Shown piece by piece: positions 9,032 through 18,404 of a DNA stretch of 64,000 nt. Source of the DNA: Aquirufa ecclesiirivi (GTDB taxonomy: Bacteria > Bacteroidota > Bacteroidia > Cytophagales > Spirosomataceae); contig NZ_JAANOP010000002.1 in NCBI RefSeq assembly GCF_011250515.1, positions 395,226-459,225 on the forward strand. Reading direction: 5' to 3'. The first letter of the stretch is position 1. The number at the start of each line of letters is the position of its first letter. The notes beneath the pieces are model-generated. The model was not told the DNA's origin, made no database searches, and was given only the letters and a program-made list of their open reading frames with translations. The position numbers were made by a program, and so were the translations under genes.

Positions 9032-9689
9032 TTTTCTTGGTTTTCATCCGTACAAACATCTCCTCGGTATACCATTGATATTGCCTCGTTTTTTTAATCA
9101 TGGGGGCATGAGATCTGGAACGGTAAGCAAAGGCATCCAAGGCCTGAACATTTTCCCACAGACTGAAAGTTGCTTGTTCCAATAAGGGAATCTCTCCTAC
9201 TCCTTTGGCAAAAATGAGTCCTGCTTGATTTTCAATACCCCGACTGGAGGAAGGAACATTCATCCAAAATCGGATGGCTTGAGAACGACGGATACTGGCA
9301 CGAGTGATTACGGCCACAGGGCCATCCCAAGGCTCATTGGTATCGTCAAATTCAAAAGGTTGTAAGTTATTCCATGTACCATGTCCTTTCCATGGTGTGG
9401 CATCCCATCCTGAAATGGATTGACTTAAGCTAGAAAATTCAAGCCATCGTTTATCATGTTCGAAAAAATATCGGGCATCTTCTTCTCTCTCCCAAAGTCC
9501 TAAAAACGCATAAGTTCCCCAATCTGGCCAAATAGAAAAACCCTTTCCACCTCCAGTGCCTAATTGTTTGGCAAATAGCAAACCATCAGCTTTCCAAGCT
9601 TGATTCCTCAATTTCCCCATCATGGCAAATGCTTTGAGCTTTTGTCCAAATCCCTTGATATGAAAAAAACGAATGGTGATGAATTGCAT
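9015..9689 (-). CDS. Spheroidene monooxygenase (CrtA)-like protein
   Basis: A 224-residue protein of the CrtA family, haem-type oxygenases that add keto groups at C-2 of acyclic carotenoids. Family blocks seen include the N-terminal TIRFFHIKGF, ARASIR-like ITRASIRRSQAIRFWMNVP, GLIFAKGVGEIPLLEQATFSLW and the C-terminal KKTRQYQWYTEEMFVRM. Length is close to the family. There are no other carotenoid genes nearby, so the substrate is uncertain; in Cytophagales related genes accompany 2-oxygenated carotenoids such as flexixanthin (family knowledge, inference here). The last five codons before the stop (INGKW) come from the AATGGT repeat, suggesting that the original C-terminus was replaced. Confidence 0.75.
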   Translation of the reverse strand: MQFITIRFFHIKGFGQKLKAFAMMGKLRNQAWKADGLLFAKQLGTGGGKGFSIWPDWGTYAFLGLWEREEDARYFFEHDKRWLEFSSLSQSISGWDATPWKGHGTWNNLQPFEFDDTNEPWDGPVAVITRASIRRSQAIRFWMNVPSSSRGIENQAGLIFAKGVGEIPLLEQATFSLWENVQALDAFAYRSRSHAPMIKKTRQYQWYTEEMFVRMKTKKINGKW

Positions 9690-9727
9690 GAGTCTATTTT
9701 CTAGGAATCAAAATGTACATTCGAATG

Positions 9728-10162
9728 CTATTTAGCCGTAAATGTAATCATCCAATTGATACCAAACTGATCCGTTAAAGTACCATAATAGGCGCCCCAA
9801 AACATATCTTGAATGGGCATGGAGATGGCTGCTCCTTCCGACAAGCCATCAAATATCCGTTGCGCTTCTTCTTTACTACCTGTTTCCACGCAAATATGCA
9901 TGTTATTTCCAGCAGTTACTGTAAACCCCAACTCTGAAGGAGCATCACTAGCCATTAAAATATGATTATTTAGTAATGGCAACTCAATATGAGCAATCAT
10001 ATTTTTAACAGCAGCAGACATAGGAGGCAATTTACTTTCTGTCGCAATATCAGCAAATCGCTGAATGCCATTCACAAACTCCGTTTTAAAAATCGATTGA
10101 TAAAACAGAAATGCTTCTTCTGCATTTCCGGGGAAGTTGAGGTAGGTGCTGATTTTTGACAT
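9728..10162 (-). CDS. VOC-superfamily (PhnB-like/glyoxalase-fold) protein
   Basis: A 144-residue protein with the PhnB-like arrangement: STYLNFPGNAEEAFLFYQSIF at the N-terminus (the FYxxxF motif of these proteins), a central HIELPLLNNHILMASDA strand, and the C-terminal WGAYYGTLTDQFGINWMITF, which is diagnostic for this branch. Members are small homodimeric beta-alpha-beta proteins often annotated as 3-demethylubiquinone methyltransferase-like, but without proven enzymatic activity. It stands alone, 38 bp upstream of the crtA-like gene on the same strand. No function can be assigned from sequence. Confidence 0.85.
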   Translation of the reverse strand: MSKISTYLNFPGNAEEAFLFYQSIFKTEFVNGIQRFADIATESKLPPMSAAVKNMIAHIELPLLNNHILMASDAPSELGFTVTAGNNMHICVETGSKEEAQRIFDGLSEGAAISMPIQDMFWGAYYGTLTDQFGINWMITFTAK

Positions 10163-10213
10163 AGTTGGCCTTGGAACTTAATAGTGTCTTATTTATTTGC
10201 TAAAATTATACTA

Positions 10214-11251
10214 TTACTTTTTCTTATTGCTTGATTTAGAAATACTAGATATTTTTTTTGTTTCTACTTCAAAATCACTAACAAAGTGATGGTCTTGGTT
10301 TACTCGGAATTTGGAGTATACCTGTTCTGCCAGTTTCATGGCGACTTCATGACTTACCGTACCAGCATCTTTTAGTATTTGATAATCATTGAACTGTAAG
10401 AAAGCATCTAACTTATTTACCCAATCTGCCATCTTCATTGGAATTTGCCTTTCGGCTTGCAGTTCTGCAAAATCTAAATACATGGTAACGATACGCACCA
10501 ACTCTTTGATTTCTTTTTCTTGCATATAGTTTTTTGCTGTTCCTCTATCACCTTTTAATACTTTGCCAGTGGGTGCATTTTTCCAAGTGGTAAGACCCAT
10601 GTTGGGTTTACTCACATCAGCTCTTTGTACAATTATTTCAGCTGCTGTTTTTCCTGTAATTGCCCAGTGCAACTTATTTTGAACAGTTTTAAAAAATTGC
10701 TGTGTTATTTCAGCTTCCTTATTGTAATCAATGCTGCACTGCTCGTATATATCCGTAATTTTGAGATAAAAGCGTCTTTCACTCGCCCGTATTTCTCGGA
10801 TGCGATCCAAGAGTTCATCAAAATAATCTTTTCCAAAGCGTTTACCTTGTTTCAGACGTTCATCGTCTAATACAAAACCTTTGATAATAAACTCTTTAAG
10901 GGTTTTGGTAGCCCAAATACGGAATTGGGTTGCCTGATAACTATTTACTCTGTAGCCTACGGCTATAATGGCGTCTAAATTGTAAAAATCAAGTTTTTCA
11001 GAAACTTCGCCCCTAAAACCTCTATTTACGACTGTTTCCATTTTGGAAATAGTCGTAGTTGAAGTTAATTCTCCGTCAGAATATATATTAGTTAAATGTT
11101 TACTAATGGCTGGTACTTTGACACCAAATGACTCCGCCATAGCTTTTTGTGTAAGCCAAAAGGTTTCGTTATTAAAAACCACTTCAATATTCACATGACC
11201 TGTTGGGGTAGTGTAAAAAATGATATCGCTACTTTGCATATTCTCTGGCAT
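10214..11251 (-). CDS. RhuM family protein
   Basis: A 345-residue RhuM-type protein (named after a Salmonella pathogenicity-island gene; molecular role unknown). Diagnostic blocks are WLTQKAMAESFGVKVPAISKHL, a helix-turn-helix-like segment, FYNLDAIIAVGYRVNSYQATQFR, WATKTLKEFIIKGFVLDDERL, and the C-terminal region with MADWVNKLDAFLQFND. I use the ATG at 11251; a longer frame begins with TTG at 11281 but adds nothing family-like. Such genes are typically patchily distributed and sit in accessory DNA, near toxins or restriction systems. Here there is no such partner: it sits between a VOC gene and mnmE. This probably reflects a single-gene insertion into a housekeeping stretch. Confidence 0.9.
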   Translation of the reverse strand: MPENMQSSDIIFYTTPTGHVNIEVVFNNETFWLTQKAMAESFGVKVPAISKHLTNIYSDGELTSTTTISKMETVVNRGFRGEVSEKLDFYNLDAIIAVGYRVNSYQATQFRIWATKTLKEFIIKGFVLDDERLKQGKRFGKDYFDELLDRIREIRASERRFYLKITDIYEQCSIDYNKEAEITQQFFKTVQNKLHWAITGKTAAEIIVQRADVSKPNMGLTTWKNAPTGKVLKGDRGTAKNYMQEKEIKELVRIVTMYLDFAELQAERQIPMKMADWVNKLDAFLQFNDYQILKDAGTVSHEVAMKLAEQVYSKFRVNQDHHFVSDFEVETKKISSISKSSNKKK

Positions 11252-11332
11252 AATAATTTGAATCCTAAGACTAATCTGCAAGTATTAAAATTTGTATAGA
11301 TATACCAAACAGCGTGAAAATTTATTATGAAA

Positions 11333-12697
11333 TCACTTCCCGATACAAAACTTCCCAAAGATGTTTTTCAAAAGGTCGTCGTTGGATATGGCACCTGTGA
11401 TCTCTCCCAAATGATGTAGGGCGTAACGTAGGTCTTGAGCAATTAAATCTCCCGTTAAATTGATTTTTAAGGCGTTCAAAACCTCTTCCAAGGTTTCCTG
11501 CGTCTGTTTTAATTTCTCGTAATGTCGTAAATTGGTTACCATCGTTCCTGAGTTGGAAACCTGATTTAATCCGACCACCTCCAATAACAATTGCTCAAAA
11601 TCGGCTAAACCTTGACCGAATTTGGCTGAGATAGCCACCGTAGGAAAACCTAATCCTTCCCAATCTTGAATGGCTGGCTGGTTCTCATCGACTTTGTTCA
11701 ACACCAAAATCAGCGGAATATCTAATTCGGCCATTTCCGACAATGTAGCTTGAATATCCATAGGATTATCCTCACTCACATCGACCACATATAAAATCAC
11801 TTGAGCCTTCTTAACCCAAGCTTGCGTTCGTTGAACTCCTTGGGCTTCTATGACATCTGTTGTATCTCGCAGTCCTGCCGTATCCACCAAGCGGAATCGA
11901 ATTCCCCCCAATACCCACTCATCTTCTAAACTATCTCGGGTAGTGCCCGCAATATCAGACACAATGGCTCTCTCCTCTTTCAATAAGGCATTTAACAGCG
12001 TGGATTTTCCTGCATTGGGTTTACCTACAATCACGGTAGCTACACCATTTTTAATGGCATTTCCTGCCTTAAAACTAGCCACCAAGGGTCTCACTTTATC
12101 CAAGAGCTTATTGACTAAATCTTCTAAATCTTGTCGATCCGCAAATTCTACATCTTCTTCTCCAAAATCCAATTCCAATTCAATTAAAGATGCAAAATGA
12201 ATTAATTCCTCTCGTAAGGCGGCCAATTCCTGAGAAAAACCTCCACGTAATTGATGCAAAGCAGCAGAAGTAGCCGCTGCTGAATCGGCGGCAATAACGT
12301 CCGCCACCGCTTCGGCTTGAGCTAAATCAAAGGCTCCGTTCAAAAAGGCCCTTTGGGTAAACTCCCCTGCACGAGCCAATCTAGCCCCTTTCTCTACAAA
12401 TAATTGAATGATACTTTCTTGAATATAAGGCGACCCATGACAAGAAATCTCTATCACATCTTCTTTGGTATAGGACTTAGGGCCTTTGTATAAACTAATG
12501 ACTACTTCATCAAATACTCTTCCATTGGACTCAATACGTCCGTAGTGTAAAGTATGTGGGGCTTGTTTGGATAAATCTTTGTTCGGGAATACTTCATTAA
12601 CCCAAGCTATGGCCTGGTCGCCCGACAAGCGGATGACACCAATAGCTCCTACACCCAAAGGTGTCGCTAGGGCAATAATTGTATCCTTAAAATCCAT
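11333..12697 (-). CDS. mnmE: tRNA uridine-5-carboxymethylaminomethyl modification GTPase MnmE
   Basis: A 454-residue protein that, with MnmG, installs the cmnm5 group on U34 of tRNAs. The N-terminal formyl-THF-binding domain begins DTIIALATPLGVGAIGVIRLSG. The inserted G domain (about 220-375) carries the P-loop VGKPNAGKST, the switch DIAGTTRD, G3 DTAG and G4 NKVD. The conserved C-terminus FCIGK contains the family cysteine. Length is normal. The start overlaps by one base the stop of the upstream SCP2-like gene (TAATG), implying translational coupling. MnmA, which thiolates the same U34, is encoded elsewhere in this window. Confidence 0.97.
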   Translation of the reverse strand: MDFKDTIIALATPLGVGAIGVIRLSGDQAIAWVNEVFPNKDLSKQAPHTLHYGRIESNGRVFDEVVISLYKGPKSYTKEDVIEISCHGSPYIQESIIQLFVEKGARLARAGEFTQRAFLNGAFDLAQAEAVADVIAADSAAATSAALHQLRGGFSQELAALREELIHFASLIELELDFGEEDVEFADRQDLEDLVNKLLDKVRPLVASFKAGNAIKNGVATVIVGKPNAGKSTLLNALLKEERAIVSDIAGTTRDSLEDEWVLGGIRFRLVDTAGLRDTTDVIEAQGVQRTQAWVKKAQVILYVVDVSEDNPMDIQATLSEMAELDIPLILVLNKVDENQPAIQDWEGLGFPTVAISAKFGQGLADFEQLLLEVVGLNQVSNSGTMVTNLRHYEKLKQTQETLEEVLNALKINLTGDLIAQDLRYALHHLGEITGAISNDDLLKNIFGKFCIGK

Positions 12698-12981
12698 TAT
12701 AACAAGTTTTGCAATTTCATGGCTACTGACATATCACCAGAAATTTTGATTTTTCCAGTCATTACGGCCATCATCGGGTTTAAGTCGCCCGACATTACTT
12801 TACTAAAATTCTCTACCGTAGCGGAGATCGTACAATCTGCCTCTTCATTTTCATTCGTTACCGTTCCATCGTTTTTTACCACAATGATTCCTTCTGGAAA
12901 TGCAAATTTAAATGATACTCCTAAGCCGCCTTTTTGTGCAGCCATGGTAGCAATACGATCGTTGATGTCTTGAAATGTCAT
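12697..12981 (-). CDS. SCP2 sterol-binding-domain protein
   Basis: A 94-residue single-domain protein of the SCP2 family. The central GVSFKFAFPEGIIVVKNDGTVTNENEEADCTI corresponds to the core sheet that precedes a hydrophobic tunnel, and the C-terminal NFSKVMSGDLNPMMAVMTGKIKISGDMSVAMKL is the typical SCP2 helix-strand end. Bacterial homologues are thought to bind lipids or fatty acyl groups. The small size matches bacterial stand-alone members. It is coupled to mnmE by a one-base stop/start overlap, although no functional link between the two is known. Confidence 0.88.
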   Translation of the reverse strand: MTFQDINDRIATMAAQKGGLGVSFKFAFPEGIIVVKNDGTVTNENEEADCTISATVENFSKVMSGDLNPMMAVMTGKIKISGDMSVAMKLQNLL

Positions 12982-13050
12982 ATTTTTTTTTCTAAATGTG
13001 TCAATGAAATAGCAAATTTAAGGCATTTATTTCCTTAAAGAAATTTTACA

Positions 13051-15969
13051 TTAGACCTCTCGGTGACAAATCCCCTTGAAATCGCAATATTGGCATTCTT
13101 CCAAATTTGCCGTTTTCTCAAAAGGCTCTGCTGGTTCTACTAGTCGGTGAACCCAATGGGCAATCAATTGTTCAGATTCATTTAAAAAATCTGCCAAAGG
13201 TTGATTCTCACTAAATTCAATTTTCTCCGTTAATACCGTGGCGGATAAATTCCGAAAAGATATAATGCCTGGTTGAATCCTAGCTGAAGGAGTATGGATA
13301 TTTTTCAAATAATCCACTCGCTCTTCTTGAGGTTTCGATAACTCTTTCCCTAGTAAAAACTTATATAGCCACAATTGAAAAAGCTTTTCCTTGATATCCT
13401 CGGAGGTTAATTCTGACATTAAGTCTTCTCCAATTTTCAAATCCTTTTGCTCTACTTTCCCCGTTTTATAATCAATAATCCGAAGGGTATTTGCCCCTAA
13501 ACGATCTAATCGGTCAACGCGACCTTTGATTTTCACTGGCCAAATTTCCCCATCAATTGGTATACCAACTTGAGTTTCTAAACTTCCTTCGACTTCTAAA
13601 AGTTCAATGGGCTCATTTACCCATTGAGGAGATGCCATTAAATAATTTTCTAAGATCGTTTTGGCTACTTCTTTTAACACATAATTGAATCCTTTTTCCA
13701 GCTCAAATACCCCTTTCTCTTTTTCAATTTCACGAATAGCTCGATTCAAATAATCATCCAAATGAAGAATTTTATCATTCCAATCGACAAGCTCCATTCT
13801 CCCAGCATGTTGCTCTTGAATTTCTGTATCGAGTAATTCCAACACTTTATGAATCCAAGTACCAAAAACATCGGCCCCCATGTCGTCATCACTTTGTTTA
13901 TCATCCCGCAATCCTACAATTTGGGAAAAATAATACTTCATGGAACAGGTCACCAACATGGATACCGAAGAAGCAGATAAACCTCTTTTCAAAAGAACCT
14001 CCTTGATCTTTTGTCGCATCTCCCCTGTTTTTTCTATGCTCGTTACAGGTTCTTCTTGCTTTTTGTCTGATTTAACAAATTCCAAAATTGGTTCTTCTAA
14101 AATCAGCTTAGGATTCTTCTTTTTCCAATCAAATCGTATTTGCTTAATAAAACGACTCATTTCCTTAATACTCGATTTTTCGGAGGGCTGTACATAACAG
14201 AGGATCACTTCTTGGGCCCTCTGCAACAAACGATAAAAGTGGTAGGAAGTAACCGCATCTGCTTGTGTAAAAGTGGGTAATGAGAAATACGACATATTGG
14301 CGATGTCGGTAGGAATCAAACTTTCTCGCTTTCTGGTACCTGGCAATGAACCTTCGTTTAAAGACAACACAATTACTCGATCAAAATCCAAGGTTCGCGT
14401 TTCCAATAGACCCATCACATGTAAGGTTCGCGAACTATGATCGGGGCCTTCAAAGGTCAATTTTTGTTGCTGCAATAATTGCATCAACAAGATTTTCCCA
14501 CTGGCATAAGATATTGGAAATCGATCAAATATGGCCTTTTCTAACGTTTCACAAACATCAAAAGCTTGCTGAACGGCTTGCGCTTGTTCATCCCATACAT
14601 TGCGAGGATAAGCCAGCATAATCTGATGAATAAAACGTTTGATATGACCCAAAATTTCCGAAAAATCACCGTCAACCTGTACCAAAACGTGATTCAGTAT
14701 TGGAATATTCATTTCCTTAATCGAATCGAATGACACATAGAGACTATCGCTAGCAAGCTTTGAAACTAAAAATTGGTGAACATCTTTGTGTTGATGTTTT
14801 GACCAATATTGGGCATACACTTGTACTAAGGGGTGTTGCCATAACTTCATCAAATGAGAAGTGGGATATCGTCCATCAGCTCCTCTTTTGGTCAAGTCCC
14901 ACCAAAGGTTAATCAATGAAAATATTTGTGTCTTTTTGATGGAAAAACCCATCGTGATGTTCAAACGATCTTTAAATTCACCAATATACTGAGTCACTTG
15001 ATCCAAAAGCGATTCATCCCCCAGCACCAAGGCTACTTGTTCTTGATCCCCATAAGTATATGCCCAATTTCTGATAGCTTCAATAGCCACGTAAACTTGA
15101 GCAGATGGATTGGCCAAACCTATGATTTGAACTTTTTTAGGATCTTCGAGTAAATGCTTTTCCATCCAAAGAAAAGGACCTCTCGATAAATAATCTTGCG
15201 AGGCAGGGTGAGAATAATTTCTTAACCAATGACCAGCTCGATGAAATTTATTTTTTACATAGTATTCATCTGCATCCCAAAGGGTTTCGGCTACACCTTG
15301 TTTGAGTAGGGTCCTAATTATATCTTCTTCGGCTTTCGAAAGTGCATTAAAACCAACGAAATATATTTTTTTGAAGCTTTTGGCTAAGGGTATCCCTTTT
15401 TCTAGGTTTTCTACCAAGTTACGGTAAGCCTTTCCTCGGTAAACCAAACCTAAGGACTCTAATCTACTTTTGAGTCGAATGTATACCTCTAATAAATGAT
15501 CATAGAGCTTAAAATAAGCCTTGGTATTTTCGGTAATGAATTTTTCAGGATGTTCTTCTCCATATTCTTGTCCCCATCTTTCAAGGGATTTGGCTTCCGA
15601 CAAAAAAGAAAATAGTTGAACAGGGTCTACTAGATATAGATCTAGCAAATCAAAATCTTTCAACATCAATTGTCCCCAAGAAACAAATCGGTCAAAATCT
15701 ACCTTGGCATCCACTTCCTTGAAGCAAGCAAAAGCTTCCATCAATAAAGTAATAGGATCTATAAGCTCAGAATTTGTCATTTGTAGGGCAAATTCCTCGA
15801 TAGTCATCACTTTAGGAGAAATAAAAGGTCTTTCTCCCAATTGTGCTAATTGAGTTTTAAGGTAAAGCGTACCTCTTTGGGAAGGCATCACAATAGCGAC
15901 TTCCCGCAGTTCATCAAAGCCATGTTGGGCTATGAGATGTTCGGCTGTTTTCCTTAAAAATGATTTCAT
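13051..15969 (-). CDS. AddB-like PD-(D/E)XK nuclease with 4Fe-4S cysteines
   Basis: A 972-residue protein of the type paired with AddA in double-strand break resection. The N-terminal half resembles an inactivated UvrD-type helicase, with MPSQRG at about residue 28 in place of a Walker A. The C-terminal nuclease has IIDYKTGK near residue 832, supplying the catalytic Asp and Lys. One Cys in TCSMKYYF (about residue 673) and the terminal C-x2-C-x5-C in CQYCDFKGIC match the AddB/Cas4 iron-sulphur cluster pattern. An AddA partner is not within the window. It lies six bases downstream of the GMC oxidoreductase gene, perhaps by chance co-transcription. Confidence 0.85.
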   Translation of the reverse strand: MKSFLRKTAEHLIAQHGFDELREVAIVMPSQRGTLYLKTQLAQLGERPFISPKVMTIEEFALQMTNSELIDPITLLMEAFACFKEVDAKVDFDRFVSWGQLMLKDFDLLDLYLVDPVQLFSFLSEAKSLERWGQEYGEEHPEKFITENTKAYFKLYDHLLEVYIRLKSRLESLGLVYRGKAYRNLVENLEKGIPLAKSFKKIYFVGFNALSKAEEDIIRTLLKQGVAETLWDADEYYVKNKFHRAGHWLRNYSHPASQDYLSRGPFLWMEKHLLEDPKKVQIIGLANPSAQVYVAIEAIRNWAYTYGDQEQVALVLGDESLLDQVTQYIGEFKDRLNITMGFSIKKTQIFSLINLWWDLTKRGADGRYPTSHLMKLWQHPLVQVYAQYWSKHQHKDVHQFLVSKLASDSLYVSFDSIKEMNIPILNHVLVQVDGDFSEILGHIKRFIHQIMLAYPRNVWDEQAQAVQQAFDVCETLEKAIFDRFPISYASGKILLMQLLQQQKLTFEGPDHSSRTLHVMGLLETRTLDFDRVIVLSLNEGSLPGTRKRESLIPTDIANMSYFSLPTFTQADAVTSYHFYRLLQRAQEVILCYVQPSEKSSIKEMSRFIKQIRFDWKKKNPKLILEEPILEFVKSDKKQEEPVTSIEKTGEMRQKIKEVLLKRGLSASSVSMLVTCSMKYYFSQIVGLRDDKQSDDDMGADVFGTWIHKVLELLDTEIQEQHAGRMELVDWNDKILHLDDYLNRAIREIEKEKGVFELEKGFNYVLKEVAKTILENYLMASPQWVNEPIELLEVEGSLETQVGIPIDGEIWPVKIKGRVDRLDRLGANTLRIIDYKTGKVEQKDLKIGEDLMSELTSEDIKEKLFQLWLYKFLLGKELSKPQEERVDYLKNIHTPSARIQPGIISFRNLSATVLTEKIEFSENQPLADFLNESEQLIAHWVHRLVEPAEPFEKTANLEECQYCDFKGICHREV

Positions 15970-15975
15970 ACTGTC

Positions 15976-17685
15976 TTACAGATTCCCCTTTTTCATTTCT
16001 TTGACAGCATAATCCACGGCTCTGGCCGTAAAAGCCATGTAGGTTAAGGATGGGTTTTGGGTAGAAGTAGAAGTCATACAAGCTCCGTCGGTTACGAATA
16101 CATTTTTTACCTGGTGCATTTGATTCCATTTATTCAAAAGAGATGTTTTAGCATCCGCACCCATGCGCACACCACCCATTTCATGAATATCTAAACCAGG
16201 AGCTTGTTTAGTATCTCGGTGATGAATATTGGTAAAGCCCGCTTTGGTATACATCTCCGTAAATTGATCAATGAAATCTTGTACCATTTTATCATCATTG
16301 TCGTCATAAGCCACATTCACATGCAAAATGGGCATACCATTTTCATCCTTTTTTAGCTTATCCAATGTGACTTTATTGGACTCTTTTGGTATCGTCTCTC
16401 CCATCATGTGCGATCCAGCATACCACATTTGATTCATTTTAGGATTCAATAATGAATTTTTCAAGCTTTCACCTAAACCTTCACGATCGGTACTTGAACT
16501 TCTGCCAGCATTCATACCAGCCGCATAGCCACGGAGAAAATTGGTTTCTTGTTTGTATAAATTACGGAAACGAGGGATATATCCTGAATTAGGTCGACCA
16601 CCTTCTGTTTTAAAGTCCAAATAACCTTCATATTCAGCTGAAATAGAGGCACGGTAATTATGAAAGGCAATGTGTGTACCCAATAAACCAGAATCATTAC
16701 CAAGTCCATTCGGGAAACGATGTGAGGTAGAATTCAATAAAATTAAATTGGTATTTAGAGCCGCAGCGGTAACAAAGATCACTTTAGCATAATATTCCAC
16801 CATTTCTTTGGTATGTGCATCCACCACACGAACACCTACGGCCTTTTGTTTCTTTTCATCGTAAATGATGGAATGAACCACCGAATCAGGACGTAAAGTC
16901 ATGTTACCCGTTTTAGCTGCCCAAGGTAAGGTAGAAGCGTTGGCGGAAAAATAGCCCCCATAAGGACAGCCTCTTTGACATAAATTCCTACCTAAACATT
17001 GGGCTCTTCCTTGCTGATAATGGATTTCCTGAGGCTGAGTTAAATGCGCACACCGACCAATAATCACATGGCGGTCATTGTATAGTCGTTTTATTTCCTT
17101 TTGAAAGTGTTTTTCTACACAAGTCAATTCATGTGGAGGTAAAAATTCTCCATCGGGAAGTGCATCTAAGCCATCTTTATTCCCTGATATACCTGCAAAT
17201 TTCTCTACGTGGGAGTACCAAGGATCTAATTCTTTATATGTAATTGGCCAAGGTGTAGCAAAACCATCACGTGCAGGTCCATCAAAATCCAATTGAGACC
17301 ATCGCTGTGTTTGTCTAGCCCACAAGAGAGATTTCCCACCTACCTGATACCCACGAATCCAGTCGAATGGCTTGTCTTGTTCATATGGATGCTCCTTATC
17401 TTTCACAAAGAAATGTTTGGCATCTTCACGGAAAGCATAACATTTGGAAATGATAGGGTTTTCCTTAATTTCTTCATCTGTCAATCGACCACGATGGGGA
17501 AATTCCCAAGGAGACATTAAAGTAGTAGGATAGTCTTCATTATGAGTCACCTTTCTTCCTCTTTCCAAAACAAGGGTTTTAATCCCTTTCTCACAAAATT
17601 CTTTGGCAGCCCATCCGCCTGCCATTCCTGATCCAATTACAATAGCACCATAGGTGCGCTTTTCGGCATTCGTTAAATAGTTCAT
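15976..17685 (-). CDS. GMC-family FAD oxidoreductase (gluconate 2-dehydrogenase-like large subunit)
   Basis: A 569-residue flavoprotein. The N-terminal dinucleotide fold VIGSGMAGGWAAKEF leads to LERG, which binds the ADP part of FAD. WIRGYQVGGKSLLWARQTQR is the GMC signature region and the C-terminal DIHEMGGVRMG and TQNPSLTYMAFTARA form the rest of the FAD and active-site region. It has no Tat or Sec signal of its own. The gene 11 bp upstream encodes a Tat-signal-bearing subunit 3, so the complex is probably exported folded, as in gluconate or related sugar dehydrogenases. Substrate and electron acceptor are unknown; no cytochrome c gene is adjacent. Confidence 0.9.
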   Translation of the reverse strand: MNYLTNAEKRTYGAIVIGSGMAGGWAAKEFCEKGIKTLVLERGRKVTHNEDYPTTLMSPWEFPHRGRLTDEEIKENPIISKCYAFREDAKHFFVKDKEHPYEQDKPFDWIRGYQVGGKSLLWARQTQRWSQLDFDGPARDGFATPWPITYKELDPWYSHVEKFAGISGNKDGLDALPDGEFLPPHELTCVEKHFQKEIKRLYNDRHVIIGRCAHLTQPQEIHYQQGRAQCLGRNLCQRGCPYGGYFSANASTLPWAAKTGNMTLRPDSVVHSIIYDEKKQKAVGVRVVDAHTKEMVEYYAKVIFVTAAALNTNLILLNSTSHRFPNGLGNDSGLLGTHIAFHNYRASISAEYEGYLDFKTEGGRPNSGYIPRFRNLYKQETNFLRGYAAGMNAGRSSSTDREGLGESLKNSLLNPKMNQMWYAGSHMMGETIPKESNKVTLDKLKKDENGMPILHVNVAYDDNDDKMVQDFIDQFTEMYTKAGFTNIHHRDTKQAPGLDIHEMGGVRMGADAKTSLLNKWNQMHQVKNVFVTDGACMTSTSTQNPSLTYMAFTARAVDYAVKEMKKGNL

Positions 17686-17696
17686 TGAAATAAAAC

Positions 17697-18236
17697 TTAT
17701 GATTTTTTGACAGGAGCACAGCCGTTAAAAAAGCCTGGTGCCATAACATAATGATAGTATTTGACCATAATTTCTTCCGAAGAAGTATAGCCTTGAATAG
17801 TTAATCCCTTCAGGGTAGACATAGCTTTTTGAGCATCTGGACCCAAATTACCTTTGGACATGGAAAACAGAAATTGTTCTTTTTCTGCTTGATTAGCCTG
17901 TACCCATGGCTTTTTCACATAGGATTCCAAAGAGGTTCGAAAACCATCCAATACCTTACGAAACGCCTCCTGAGCTGCTGGCTGATAGCAATCATCCAAC
18001 ATCGTTTTAACAAACGAAGGAACTCCTAAACTAACAGCTCCAGGGATAGTCGATTCAGGGATAATGATTCCAACCCAGTCATTTAGAAGTTGGTCTTGTT
18101 CTTTAGTCCACACCAAGGGTTTCCATGTTGCAGGTAAAACTGGTTTTGTTTGAGCGGTAAGGTCATAAAAAGCCACGGATCCAAGTGTAGCTAAGGCCAT
18201 TCCTTTTACCCATTCGCGACGAGAAATTGTAGTCAT
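17697..18236 (-). CDS. Gluconate 2-dehydrogenase subunit 3 family protein, Tat-exported
   Basis: A 179-residue small subunit with a twin-arginine signal, SRREWVKGMALATLGSVAF, near residues 5-24. The mature part includes LLNDWVGIIIPESTIPGAVSLGVPSFV, the family hallmark, and ends MVKYYHYVMAPGFFNGCAP. Subunit 3 proteins partner GMC flavin subunits and carry them through the Tat system in the same complex. Gene order (subunit 3, then flavin subunit, 11 bp apart) supports this. No other gene of the complex is seen nearby. Confidence 0.9.
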   Translation of the reverse strand: MTTISRREWVKGMALATLGSVAFYDLTAQTKPVLPATWKPLVWTKEQDQLLNDWVGIIIPESTIPGAVSLGVPSFVKTMLDDCYQPAAQEAFRKVLDGFRTSLESYVKKPWVQANQAEKEQFLFSMSKGNLGPDAQKAMSTLKGLTIQGYTSSEEIMVKYYHYVMAPGFFNGCAPVKKS

Positions 18237-18404
18237 TTGAAATAGAATTTAAACAGAGTAAATCTAATGAAAATTCGGGAGCTTGTTGTGCTGAAAAGCT
18301 AGGTAAAAGGAAAATGAAATACACTATGTTATACGCGGCTTAGTGCGAGTTCGCTTCTTTCCCCAGTTTTTGGGATTGTTGAGTTTATTCCTTAGTGTGG
18401 TTAT

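Noticed and set aside
18237..18404. Searched for a tRNA or small RNA between the porin and subunit 3 genes
   Set aside because: No cloverleaf, T-loop GTTCRA in a proper stem or clear terminator hairpin could be found.
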